From contig OY970367.1 in the NCBI GenBank assembly GCA_963718635.1, positions 3,410,001 to 3,474,000 of the forward strand: DNA of 64,000 nt. The letters run 5' to 3'. Positions 36,058 to 43,550 of this stretch are shown here, in pieces. The notes under the pieces were generated by a model that ran no database searches, was not told the origin of the DNA, and saw nothing but the letters and a program-made list of their open reading frames with translations. Made by a program: the position numbers and the translations under genes. Position 1 is the stretch's first letter, and each line of letters begins with the position of its first letter. The stretch is from JAIOQJ01 sp963718635. Lineage in GTDB: Bacteria; Planctomycetota; Planctomycetia; Gemmatales; Gemmataceae.

Positions 36058-36426
36058 ATGATAGCCCCAACAGTTTCAGAAACGCCAGTGCTTCCCAATA
36101 TGCCGCAGCCGATTGCAAACACGCAGCAACGGTTCGATCAATTAGCTACGGCGTGGATATCGGAAACGGCGCATTTTTCTACCACCCGCAGGAAGACTGA
36201 TAATTTAGCCTTTCAAGAAATTGTGCGGCTCGGGAGTGATGCGATTCCGTGTTTGCTACGAGCGATCGCGACCAGGCCTTTGGGACATTGGTATCTGGCC
36301 CTAGATGCCATCTTGGGATTCAGTGCCGCAGCACCCGATGAAATGGCTGATATTGAACGAAGAGAACAAGCTTGGCTTCGATGGGGCAAAGAAAACAGTA
36401 CTTACCACCGAACTCATTCGTGTTAG
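36058..36426 (+). CDS. Small helical protein heading the GHKL/nuclease operon
   Basis: A 122-residue protein not tied to a named family. The centre LAFQEIVRLGSDAIPCLLRAI followed by HWYLALDAILGF and AWLRWGKE resembles a widespread family of small HEAT-like helical proteins of unknown function often found beside accessory genes (recognised by pattern only). ATG 36058 is used, with AAGAGAACA upstream; a longer in-frame reading from 36031 is less likely. Its stop is 20 bases before the next gene, so the two are probably co-transcribed. It could be the small regulator or adaptor of the system; no direct evidence. Confidence 0.65.
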   Translation: MIAPTVSETPVLPNMPQPIANTQQRFDQLATAWISETAHFSTTRRKTDNLAFQEIVRLGSDAIPCLLRAIATRPLGHWYLALDAILGFSAAAPDEMADIERREQAWLRWGKENSTYHRTHSC

Positions 36427-36446
36427 GCGTCTCTAGGACGGCAAAA

Positions 36447-37010
36447 ATGAGAAGAAGAACAAGTCCCGCAGATGCGATTCAGACCGGCGGAGTTTCTCGG
36501 CCCATCATGCGCATGGCGGCAAGGGATCGGGTGCTGCCTGATGAAAATCGATACGTCATTCGTGTTCCAAACGCGACGCCGAGCTTGGTCGAACGATATG
36601 CCTTCGATTCGAAAGCTTCTGTTCTTGCCAAAGTTCGGTTCAACCGTTTAATTGACATGTTTTTTAGCGTGACAGCATTTTCCATTGGGAGCCGTGTTGA
36701 TTCGACAATGCCGGAAGGCACACAATTTCAAACAGATGAAGTCTACCTTGCTGTTACAGGAACGGGGCAAGAGTTTGTTGTTCCCGTTCAGGCTTGCGGC
36801 CGCGGCAAGCACCTGAGCCTGGACCGGACTCGCGAGATGTTTCGTTTCTGCCGCTTGTCGTTTCCGGAACTCACACCTCGACCCGTTGGCATCACCGTTA
36901 GGCAAGTGAACAGCGCCGAAGTAATTGCGATTATCGAATTGGTCGAGGAAGTTGGCGAGATCAAGGTATTCAATGAAAAGCACTATCGGCTGGTAACCGG
37001 TGGAGAATAA
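36447..37010 (+). CDS. Putative PD-(D/E)xK nuclease-like protein, degenerate active site
   Basis: A 187-residue protein paralogous to the one at 38282. Shared segments are PNATPSLVERYAF, LAKVRFNRLIDMFF, QFQTDEVYLAVTGTGQEFVVPVQ, FPELTPRPVGITV and ELVEEVGEIKVFNEKHYRLV. In the paralog the core reads EIDEIYVGV...YIIPVQAKGG, as expected for an Mrr-like PD-(D/E)xK site (D...QxK). Here the lysine position is cysteine (QACGRG), so this copy may be inactive and structural. The start ATG 36447 gives a length close to the paralog. It is 43 bases upstream of the GHKL ATPase gene. Nuclease assignment is inference from motif shape. Confidence 0.6.
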   Translation: MRRRTSPADAIQTGGVSRPIMRMAARDRVLPDENRYVIRVPNATPSLVERYAFDSKASVLAKVRFNRLIDMFFSVTAFSIGSRVDSTMPEGTQFQTDEVYLAVTGTGQEFVVPVQACGRGKHLSLDRTREMFRFCRLSFPELTPRPVGITVRQVNSAEVIAIIELVEEVGEIKVFNEKHYRLVTGGE

Positions 37011-37053
37011 AGTGCTAGTTCCTTTAGGTGCCATTGATCAAGGGTGAAAATAA

Positions 37054-38225
37054 ATGTCCGAGAGTAACCAACATCGGATCGACGCGTCTCCGACCAAAAA
37101 CTTCTTCATTTCAATGCTCGTCCGCGACGTACAGCTTATCGATGCTATCCCCGAACTTATCGATAATTGCTGTGATGGGGCTCGCCGAGCTCGCGGAGGT
37201 TTGAGAAGTCGCTACGATGGCTTATGGGTAAACCTCGATTTCTCACACGAGAGTTTCAGAATCCAGGACAACTGTGGCGGAATCACCATTGAAACGGCCA
37301 ACGAGAGGCTTTCCGATTTGGCAGGCGGGCCGAAACGCCAACGATACCCTATTCAATCGGCGAATTCGGGGTGGGGATGAAGCGCACGATCTTCAAAATG
37401 GGAAATCGATTTCGGATTATATCGAGCACGAACAATTCCAACTTCGTGATCGACGTTGATGCTGCCGCCTGGACGAGAAAGAAAGAATGGGAATTCACGT
37501 TCCGAAGCGTCAATGATACGGCTCAACCCGATGCCGCCGGTGGATACGGCACTGAGATTTATGTCACCGAACTGCACGAAGAAGTCATGCGTGCGTTTTC
37601 ATCAGCAGCTTTCAGCGACCAGTTGATCGAGAAGCTGGAAACAAACCATCAACAACAGCTCGAACACGGCCTCGAAATCAAAGTCAATGGACGTCCTCTT
37701 CAGTTTCGGCCAGTTGAGTTACGACAATCGGAACGGCTCAAATCGGGGAGACAAGAGTTCGTGCTTGAGGGGCATCAACCAAAATTCGCTGTGCGTTTGT
37801 TCGCAGGGATAGGCGAATCTAATCCGGCGGCAGCCGGCTGGTATGTTTTCTGCAACGAAAGGCTCATACTTAGAGCTGATCAGACAAAGGAAACCGGTTG
37901 GGGCGAGACCAAGAACATAAAAATACCTAAATACCACAATCAATTTGCAGAGTTTCGTGGTTACGCTTACTTTGAATGTGAGGGCGCCAGTGCGCTGCCG
38001 TGGAACACGACTAAAACAGGGCTCGATGGTGGATCGTCAAATTACGCGCAAATTCGTCCCTATATGATCAGCCTCATGCGAACAGTCATCGACTTCCTAA
38101 ACAAGAAGGACAAAGAAAAGGACGAACCAGATCGTGAACTTCATGAAGCCGTCGAAATGGCAGGGTTTCTACCGATTGATGCGATTCCGGTACGTGAAGG
38201 GTTTGGGTATCTGGCGCTTAAATAG
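37054..38225 (+). CDS. GHKL ATPase (MORC/Hsp90-like), frameshifted
   Basis: An ATPase of about 390 residues with a GHKL (gyrase, Hsp90, histidine kinase, MutL) nucleotide site. The N box is AIPELIDNCCDGA, the G1 box is IQDNCGGI, and the lid or G2 region is IGEFGVGMKRTIFKMG. The frame shifts by one base near 37348 (ACCCTATTCAATC), which splits the G2 region between two readings; restoring it gives an unbroken protein. The C-terminal 220 residues (YVTELHEE ... ECEGASALPWNTTK ... SLMRTVIDFLNKKDKEK) look like the S5/transducer part of MORC- and MutL-like proteins. GHKL proteins of this type are known partners of nucleases in prokaryotic defence loci. The flanking paralogous genes support that here. 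Confidence 0.78.
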
Positions 38226-38281
38226 TCGTTCTTCCAAAAAATCAAGGCGACTTGATTTATACGTTCCGGTACCGCGCGGAT

Positions 38282-38902
38282 ATGCCAGAGGCAATCACGA
38301 AGACGGCACCCACGGAGAAGGAATGGGTGATCATGGCGGCCGGGCGGGCTCGCAACCGGATGAAGCTGAGAAAGATTAGTAGAATCGTGCCACGCGATGC
38401 TCAATCAGCCATCAAGATTCCCGATGCGACGCCGGAAATCATTGCACACTATGCCCTCGGCGATGAACAAGCACTGCTCGCCAAAGTGCGCTACAATCGC
38501 CTAATCGACATTTTCTTGCGTATTACTGCGCATTCGCTTCAGAATCACCTGCGAACGACCGTTGCCGGTGGGCAAATCGAGATCGATGAAATTTATGTTG
38601 GAGTCGGAAATACAGGGCGGCAGTACATCATTCCGGTTCAAGCCAAGGGCGGCAACGATCAGATTGGAGTCGTGCAAATCGAACAGGACTTGGCCTTGTG
38701 CATCAAAGCCTTTCCGGCTTTGACTCCTAGGCTGGTTGCCGTGCAGTTCAAGAAGTCGGAAGGGATCGAAACCATCGTCATGTTCGAACTCGTGTTCGAA
38801 GATGAAGAAATTAAAGTACTCGACGAAAGGCACTATCGGCTCGTGCCGGCCAATGAAATATCCGCTGAAGATCTCAACCGGATGGCGACACTGCCGGTTT
38901 GA
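38282..38902 (+). CDS. Putative PD-(D/E)xK nuclease-like protein, intact motif
   Basis: A protein of about 206 residues, paralog of 36447-37010. It contains IPDATPEIIAHYAL, LAKVRYNRLIDIFL, the acidic EIDEIYVGVGNTG strand and YIIPVQAKGGNDQIGVVQIEQD, consistent with a D...QxK nuclease core like that of Mrr. The end (FEDEEIKVLDERHYRLVPANEI) matches its paralog. Possible starts are ATG 38282 and ATG 38333 (with GGAG upstream); the first gives a size closer to the paralog. It begins 56 bases after the ATPase stop. It is proposed as the active nuclease of the cluster; the DNA target is unknown. Confidence 0.6.
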   Translation: MPEAITKTAPTEKEWVIMAAGRARNRMKLRKISRIVPRDAQSAIKIPDATPEIIAHYALGDEQALLAKVRYNRLIDIFLRITAHSLQNHLRTTVAGGQIEIDEIYVGVGNTGRQYIIPVQAKGGNDQIGVVQIEQDLALCIKAFPALTPRLVAVQFKKSEGIETIVMFELVFEDEEIKVLDERHYRLVPANEISAEDLNRMATLPV

Positions 38903-39054
38903 GCGCGGGAGTTGCGAACGGTTCCTGAACAAGTTCCGTTAGCGACGGCTTGTACGGCTATGCAAGCGGCGTCGGTAAAGCCCTATTACACAAAGCCAAC
39001 TTTTACCCATACGACTATGCAAGTACAATAAAACCCATTACGGAGGCCAAACCA

Positions 39055-39291
39055 ATGACCGAATGGCGCCAATATTTGACGAGTGATCCGCAAGTTTGTC
39101 ACCGGCAACTTTGTGCCAGGGGAACGCGGGTGTTCGTCACGAATATTCTCGATAGTTTGGCCGAGGGAACTGAGCGGGCGGAAATCCTGGCTAGCTATCC
39201 TTCGCTACGGCCCGAACATATTGACGCCGCCGTTTCGTATGCAGCGGAGCTGGCCCGAGAGGAAAGCTTGTTGCCATTGGCGGGATTTTGA
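39055..39291 (+). CDS. DUF433 antitoxin-like protein
   Basis: A 78-residue DUF433 protein, a winged-helix family that usually pairs with DUF5615 PIN-like proteins in toxin-antitoxin modules. Seen are the opening YLTSDPQVCHRQLCARGTRV, the helix-turn-helix-like ILDSLAEGTERAEILASYPSL and HIDAAVSYAAELAREE. The ATG 39055 has GGAGG 8 bases upstream. The stop overlaps a TTG that opens the remains of the DUF5615 partner. Confidence 0.85.
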   Translation: MTEWRQYLTSDPQVCHRQLCARGTRVFVTNILDSLAEGTERAEILASYPSLRPEHIDAAVSYAAELAREESLLPLAGF

Positions 39292-39356
39292 AGTTTAAGA
39301 TCGACGAAAACCTTCCTAGATGTCTGGTTCATAAGTCCCTCGGCAGTGATTTGTAG
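39288..39356 (+). pseudogene. DUF5615 toxin fragment cut by a hairpin element
   Basis: Directly overlapping the DUF433 stop, a TTG start gives (M)KFKIDENLPRCLVHKSLGSD and then a stop at 39354-39356. IDENLPR is the typical first motif of DUF5615 PIN-like proteins (its Asp is catalytic in the fold). The frame ends exactly where a perfect hairpin begins (39353), so the gene appears to have been truncated by that element. No convincing remainder is found after the hairpin. Confidence 0.65.
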
Positions 39357-39410
39357 CCGCATTCGCCAGAATGCGGGCTGGACAACCCGCATTCTGGCGA
39401 ATGCGGCTAC
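39353..39410. repeat. Perfect 25-bp hairpin element
   Basis: Left arm 39353-39377 starts GTAGCCGCATTCGCCAGAAT; right arm 39386-39410 ends GGCGAATGCGGCTAC; loop of 8 bases (CTGGACAA). The stem is perfect over 25 pairs. The shape suggests a REP-like or MITE-like palindromic unit. No second copy is found in this window. Confidence 0.9.
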
Positions 39411-39535
39411 GTTCAACTGCCTGGTGATTTAAGAAATGGCGATCTAGCGAGATTGCCGACGACCTGCGTGCAATCGGTGATAATAAACTTGGTGCATCTC
39501 CGCACAAGTTAGCCTGTTTAACCTTGGGAATAGAA

Positions 39536-39934
39536 TTATTTAAGCAAGGCTACGAAACCAGCTTGTTCGAAATGATGATCTCCAGTGAGTGCTTCACTTA
39601 TTCCATCGCGCTGCATCACAACAAAGGAGATGCAATCGGTCAACGACCATTCCTTATCGGGCCGCGAACGATAGAGAGCGATGCCTTCCTCATGCACGGT
39701 TGTCGAGAGGGGTTCGATGCGGACGGCTGAGTTAGTCAGTAATCCTTGTCGCGTCGTTTGGAACATGTTCCGTTTCGATGTCGCTGCGAGCGCGTCGGCC
39801 AGCTCCAGCAGAACCCATTCAGTCGTTACCAAGTAACGGACTTGTTTGGCAGACGCAACCGCCTTGCCGTGCGAAAAATCCCGGGAATTAAGCAAAGCTA
39901 GGAAATAGAAGGTGTCGGCGAACTTTTTATTCAT
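39536..39934 (-). CDS. PIN domain toxin (VapC-like)
   Basis: A 132-residue PIN-domain ribonuclease. Acidic residues expected for the metal site are in FADTFYFLALL, TTEWVLLELADAL, SLTDCISFVVM and LTGDHHFEQAGF, matching the four-acid PIN pattern. ATG 39934 has GGAG just upstream. It overlaps the end of the antitoxin gene by 8 bases, as is usual for translationally coupled toxin-antitoxin pairs. Intact. Confidence 0.88.
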   Translation of the reverse strand: MNKKFADTFYFLALLNSRDFSHGKAVASAKQVRYLVTTEWVLLELADALAATSKRNMFQTTRQGLLTNSAVRIEPLSTTVHEEGIALYRSRPDKEWSLTDCISFVVMQRDGISEALTGDHHFEQAGFVALLK

Positions 39935-40172
39935 GTGGACTCCGTTCGCCGCGCTTTGACGCCCCGTGCAAATAATGATCGTGATTGCTGGCCATGTCGG
40001 CCGGCCATTCGTCAACAGTACCTGCAATGCTCAGCAAAAAATCGCTAAGCGACGTCTCGCTGTCAGCCGATGTGACATTAGGAACGAGGACTTTCACTTT
40101 CGTCCCTTCGGGCAACCGATTTCCAGCATCCAGGACGATAGAGCCATTTGATATGGTGCCTTCAAGTTCCAT
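39927..40172 (-). CDS. Antitoxin of the PIN toxin
   Basis: An 81-residue protein upstream of and overlapping the PIN toxin gene. The N-terminal ELEGTISNGSIVLDAGNRLPEGTKVKVLV is a short beta-rich, AbrB-like or DUF104-like DNA-binding segment; the rest (LSDFLLSIAGTVDEWPADMASNHDHYLHG) is the toxin-binding tail common to antitoxins of PIN proteins. ATG 40172 is chosen over GTG 40187 because GGAG lies 8 bases before it. Confidence 0.82.
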   Translation of the reverse strand: MELEGTISNGSIVLDAGNRLPEGTKVKVLVPNVTSADSETSLSDFLLSIAGTVDEWPADMASNHDHYLHGASKRGERSPHE

Positions 40173-40291
40173 GATCGTGCTCTCCACAAGCGAGCGAATT
40201 TACCTCACAATGATTATACACGGCTATCAGAAGTTAGACATATCGTCGTTCTGGATAAAGGCTGCTATTACAAATTGCTGGCCAACAAACC

Positions 40292-40711
40292 TCAATACAG
40301 TTCAATAATATGTTCGCCGCCGTGGGCGGGGTTGCCGATGAGTTGGTGTCGGGTGGGATCGACGACGAAGTCGAGCAGTTCGAGCGGTATTTGGCCGATG
40401 AGGACGGGGATATCATCGGGAACCTCGACCATGTCGCAAGTGCATTCGCGACCTTGAATGGTAAGCCGAACGGCGCCAAAGATTTGCAAGGTGACAGGGC
40501 CGTTGCTGGTTCGCGCCTGGCGATCGCGAAAACGCGTCAGGCCTATTTGGTTAACCAGGCGTTTCGGCAAAGAAAGCGTCGAAGCTCTAGTATCGACGAG
40601 CGCGTCGGAGACATCAATGCCCCGAACGTCCGTCGCTTGCCGGATCCCCGTACTCGCTTCGTGCAAGTCGTAGACGTTTTCGATGCGCGCTTGCACCAGG
40701 ACCTTGCCCAT
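40292..40711 (-). CDS. Retropepsin-like aspartyl protease family protein, altered active site
   Basis: A protein of about 139 residues of the clan AA (retropepsin-like) family common in cyanobacteria and Planctomycetota. Around residue 40 it has ALVDTRASTLSLPKRLVNQIGL, where the family signature is DTGA, so the Gly is replaced by Arg (codon AGA; one base from GGA). The C-terminus VLIGQIPLELLDFVVDPTRHQLIGNP is typical. ATG 40711 is used because AAGGA lies 9 bases upstream. Loss of the Gly in the catalytic loop may mean inactivity. The next gene upstream on this strand ends 24 bases away. Confidence 0.78.
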   Translation of the reverse strand: MGKVLVQARIENVYDLHEASTGIRQATDVRGIDVSDALVDTRASTLSLPKRLVNQIGLTRFRDRQARTSNGPVTLQIFGAVRLTIQGRECTCDMVEVPDDIPVLIGQIPLELLDFVVDPTRHQLIGNPAHGGEHIIELY

Positions 40712-40734
40712 TGCTGGCATTCCTTGAGAAAAGT

Positions 40735-41133
40735 CTAAGCCGCCGCGAGTGCCGGCAGCGGGTAGAGATAAGCGCCTTCGATGCTGACATTGCCCAGCGT
40801 TGGGCCGCTCCAATGAATGGGGCGCGATTTTTTGCCGGTGTGGGCGGCATGGATCGCGAGCACTTCCTTGGCAATAGGATTGCCTGGTCCAAGCAGCTTC
40901 ACGGTAAAGGGATCAATCCAATTGAGTTCCATCTGCATGGTTAGCGTATAAAGTTGTCCGTATGGCTTGTTGTTGCTTTCAGTAACCGGCGAGACGATGT
41001 AATATCGCCACTTCCCGTCTTCGGTTTTTTTCAACCAGAAAGCGGCGGTGACATCAAAGCCGTGTTGCAGCAATTGGTCAATGATCTTTTTACCTTCATC
41101 GGTCAAATCACTTACCAGCGTAGTCGTATCCAC
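40735..41133 (-). CDS. Uncharacterised protein coupled to a HEPN gene
   Basis: A 132-residue protein with no named domain, but with segments I associate with a widespread uncharacterised family: QHGFDVTAAFWLKKTEDGKWRYYIVSP, YGQLYTLT, NWIDPFTVKLLGPGNPIAKEVLAI. GTG 41133 is the likely start, with GGAG upstream; the frame is open further up, but that part is antisense-like translation of the HEPN gene in another frame. It overlaps the HEPN gene by 22 bases, which implies translational coupling. It may be the antitoxin or partner of the HEPN protein; this is inferred from context. Confidence 0.6.
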   Translation of the reverse strand: MDTTTLVSDLTDEGKKIIDQLLQHGFDVTAAFWLKKTEDGKWRYYIVSPVTESNNKPYGQLYTLTMQMELNWIDPFTVKLLGPGNPIAKEVLAIHAAHTGKKSRPIHWSGPTLGNVSIEGAYLYPLPALAAA

Positions 41134-41528
41134 GGAAGCACTCCATGTAAGTTGTCCGTAATGGCCGCGTAAAGCTCTTCGGCCTCGGTTTGCGTCTTCT
41201 GCTCGTACCGGCTCGTCTCTCGCCAGTCGTTTGCCACACCCCAATTTTCCCTGAAATCGAGGCTCAAGATCAAAGCCGCATTCAGTGCCGACTTGATGTC
41301 CGCAGAGCGCACTAACTTCTCCAGATCGTGGGTGTAGCACTCCTCGACGAACTTTCGTTCGCGGGGGAAATCGTCCTGGTTCGTCAGCTTGGCGACGCAC
41401 GCCTTCAATGCACATGCGACCGCAAAGCCGGTAAGGTAATAGGCTCCCGACCATCGGCCGCCGGCAAGCAGACTGGCCGCATCGGCTATTCGATCCTCAG
41501 CGAGTTGTCGCAATTCAAGCCGAGTCAC
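41112..41528 (-). CDS. HEPN-like protein
   Basis: A 138-residue all-helical protein with the layout of HEPN domains: the first long helix ELRQLAEDRIADAASLLAGGRWSGAYYLTGFAVACALKACVA (in pieces), then CYTHDLEKLVRSADIKSALN. The Y-x2-G-x-A-V-x-CALKA segment and the HDL motif are common in HEPN proteins. Many HEPN proteins are RNases in toxin-antitoxin or defence systems, but a clear R-x4-6-H site is not evident. ATG 41528 is the start. It overlaps the downstream gene. Confidence 0.7.
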   Translation of the reverse strand: MTRLELRQLAEDRIADAASLLAGGRWSGAYYLTGFAVACALKACVAKLTNQDDFPRERKFVEECYTHDLEKLVRSADIKSALNAALILSLDFRENWGVANDWRETSRYEQKTQTEAEELYAAITDNLHGVLPWIRLRW

Positions 41529-41612
41529 GTTGCATTCCTCGCGGCCTGTTCGCTATTTGAAGCTATTCTAAGCGGTCAAAGCTTTATGCGCCAAGTTTAG
41601 AGAAGTGCCTTA

Positions 41613-42492
41613 TTACTGGCCAAAATACGCTCGATCGCGTTCCTCGTAGCCGCTGTAGCCGAGGAGATCGTAGAGTTGCGCCCGCGTCAGCATGTTGGGC
41701 ACCGAGGCTTTTTGACTGCCGTTTTGCAGCAAGTCTTTAAGTGTTTGCTGCGCTGCTTGCATCGCGCTACGAAAAGCCGTTAGTGGGAAAAGGACCATGC
41801 AATAGCCAAGCTTTTCGAGCGTGACGACATCGAGACTGGGGCTTTTGCCGAACTCGGTCATGTTCGCGAGCAACGGCGCTTGCACCAACTTGGCGAAGCG
41901 CTGGAACTCGTCGATTGTTTCGAGTGCCTCGGGAAAGATCGCATCGGCGCCGGCGGCGAGATAGAGATTGGCTCGTTTAATGGCATCGTCAAAACCGTTG
42001 ACACCGCGAGCGTCGGTGCGGGCCATGATCACGAAATCGGGATCCTTTCGAGCAGCCACGGCGGCGCGAATCTTCGCCGCCATCACGGCCGGCTCGACGA
42101 GCGCTTTGCCGGAAAGATGGCCGCAGCGCTTGGGCAGCTGCTGATCTTCGAGATGGATCCCCGCTGCACCGGCCTGTTCGAACAGGCGGACGGTGCGCTC
42201 GACGTTCGAGCGCTTCGCCGAAGCCGGTGTCCGCATCGCATAAAAGAGGCAGTTTTGTCGCGGAACTGATGCGCTGGGCTTCCAGCGTGAACTCCGTCAG
42301 CGTCAATAGACCAACGTCGGGAACGCCATTTCCTGCGGAAAGAGCGCCGCCGGAAAGATAAACGGCCGTGAAGCCGATCTCTTCCGCCATCTTGGCGCTG
42401 AGCGCATTAAATACACCAGGTATGGCGATGGTTTTGCTCTTCCAAGCAAGCCGTAAGCGGGCGCCCGGCGGGAGGATGTTTTTGTCGTTCAT
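41613..42492 (-). CDS. Isocitrate lyase/PEP mutase family protein (methylisocitrate lyase-like), frameshifted
   Basis: A TIM-barrel C-C lyase of about 292 residues. The N-terminal half (IAIPGVFNALSAKMAEEIGFTAVYLSGGAL ... LLCDADTGFGEAL) is read from ATG 42492. A one-base shift near 42205 moves the frame to NVERTVRLFEQAGAAGIHLEDQQLPKRCGHLSGK, with the catalytic-loop motif KRCGH, then FVIMARTDARG and ADAIFPEAL. It is most like 2-methylisocitrate lyase (PrpB) or carboxyphosphonoenolpyruvate/oxaloacetate-cleaving relatives. No other methylcitrate-cycle gene is adjacent, so the substrate is uncertain. It is transcribed away from the rRNA operon. Confidence 0.85.
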
Positions 42493-42703
42493 GAGTCAGC
42501 TCAATTCAAATTCGGTACGAAGTTCGGTAGTACAATACTGCATGAAAGCCGGGTTAACCGAGCGGATCGGCGTAGTTGGCGCTACAGCGGTCTCAGGCGG
42601 CTTTCAGCAACTTTCCCCACCAGAAAAAAAATATGCTTGCCGGGCGAACCAAAGGCCGATAAGAAGAGTCTTACGAGACAAGAGAAGAAAATTCGACGAA
42701 GGG

Positions 42704-42731
42704 TTGACACCTTTGTCGGAGCTTTTATAAT
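42704..42731 (+). promoter_or_regulatory. rRNA operon promoter (perfect -35 and -10)
   Basis: TTGACA at 42704-42709 and TATAAT at 42726-42731 match the sigma-70 consensus exactly, separated by 16 bases. It is the only perfect pair noticed in the window and points at the tRNA-Ile gene 165 bases away. Transcription should begin near 42738. Confidence 0.85.
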
Positions 42732-42827
42732 TCCAACTGACTGCAACCCTCTGTCCCAAGAATGCCAATGATTATTCAACGCGAGATTACCACCAGATAA
42801 GCTCTCTCGACATATCCTGTCGCAGGG

Positions 42828-42855
42828 AGCCAAACCGACCGGTTTGGCTTTTTTA
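42828..42855 (+). terminator. Hairpin plus T tract between the promoter and tRNA-Ile
   Basis: GCCAAACC (42829-42836) pairs with GGTTTGGC (42841-42848) across a GACC loop and is followed by TTTTTTATTT, a good intrinsic terminator form. Just before it lies another stem, GCTCTCTCGACA...TGTCGCAGGGAGC. It sits about 100 bases after the predicted start of transcription and before the first tRNA. It is therefore either an attenuator that needs antitermination or the end of a small RNA. Confidence 0.7.
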
Positions 42856-42895
42856 TTTGGTGAATGTGATCTACGGAATGATCGGGACGGATAAG

Positions 42896-42969
42896 GGGCG
42901 TATAGCTCAGTTGGCTAGAGCGCAGCTCTGATAAAGCTGAGGTCCTTGGTTCAAGTCCAAGTACGCCCA
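42896..42969 (+). tRNA. tRNA-Ile (GAT anticodon)
   Basis: A 74-base cloverleaf: acceptor GGGCGTA / TACGCCC, D arm with AGCTCAGTTGG, anticodon stem AGCTC with loop containing GAT, and T arm GGTTCAAGTCC. The CCA end is not encoded. It is the first gene of the rRNA operon. Confidence 0.97.
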
Positions 42970-43032
42970 CTCGAAATAGTCAAAGCCGCCGGGCGGCCTG
43001 TGATCTTTGAAAACATAAGTAACCAAGCAACT

Positions 43033-43105
43033 GGGGATGTAGCTCAGCTGGGAGAGCACCTGCTTTGCAAGCAGGGGGTCAGGGGTTCGATCCCCCTCAT
43101 CTCCA
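43033..43105 (+). tRNA. tRNA-Ala (TGC anticodon)
   Basis: A 73-base cloverleaf: acceptor GGGGATG / CATCTCC, D arm AGCTCAGCTGGGAGAGC, anticodon stem CCTGC with loop TTTGCAA (anticodon TGC), and T arm GGGTTCGATCCC. No encoded CCA. Ile-Ala tRNA pairs normally lie in the 16S-23S spacer; here they follow the promoter directly with no 16S gene. Confidence 0.97.
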
Positions 43106-43550
43106 CGACTCAAATAGAGGTAGACGTAGTCCCTGCCAATGAAGATGGAATGAAGCCGAAATAAAAATTCGACAAAATTTCACGACGCGGGTTGACGGCG
43201 GCTTGCTTGGTTACTAAGATACTCATTACCGATCTAAGTGTAAGTCCTACAACGACTTGCAGCGAGATTGGTATGATAAATTCCGGGGCGTAATGGCCTC
43301 GGGGATGGCATGGCGAAAAACCATGCGTTCCTTTGCTCTTTGACAATTCGGTTAGGTAAGAAGTTGCATCCAAATGACGACTTATCTGTTGAACCGTTCA
43401 CGGTTTAGCAGTTGAGTTGATTTTGATTACACGAGCCTTAGAAGAAGAGAACTGTACGTTACAAGACTCGACCAAATATGCGGGTCGAGGATTAGTAAGG
43501 CGCCTTTCCTCTCTGGCAAGGTAGAAATACCGACCGAGGGTGGGAAAAGT
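43106..43550 (+). promoter_or_regulatory. Leader of 23S with boxA (43334-43348)
   Basis: 445 bases without a gene. A boxA antitermination site, TGCTCTTTGACAATT, is at 43334-43348 and resembles the Escherichia coli rRNA boxA. At the end, GGGAAAAGTGTGGCCAAGC (to 43560) pairs with GCTTGACCACACTTTTCTC (from 47516), the processing stem that brackets 23S rRNA and is cut by RNase III. Confidence 0.75.

Noticed and set aside
39536..39730. Plus-strand open frame opposite the PIN toxin
   Set aside because: It is antisense to a well-supported PIN gene and has no recognisable features.
40735..41454. 239-residue reading of the HEPN partner
   Set aside because: The first 107 residues are the HEPN gene in another frame; GTG 41133 with a GGAG site gives the credible protein.
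42493..42895. Possible 16S rRNA gene upstream of the tRNAs
   Set aside because: None of the universal 16S strings is present, and the space is only about 400 bases.
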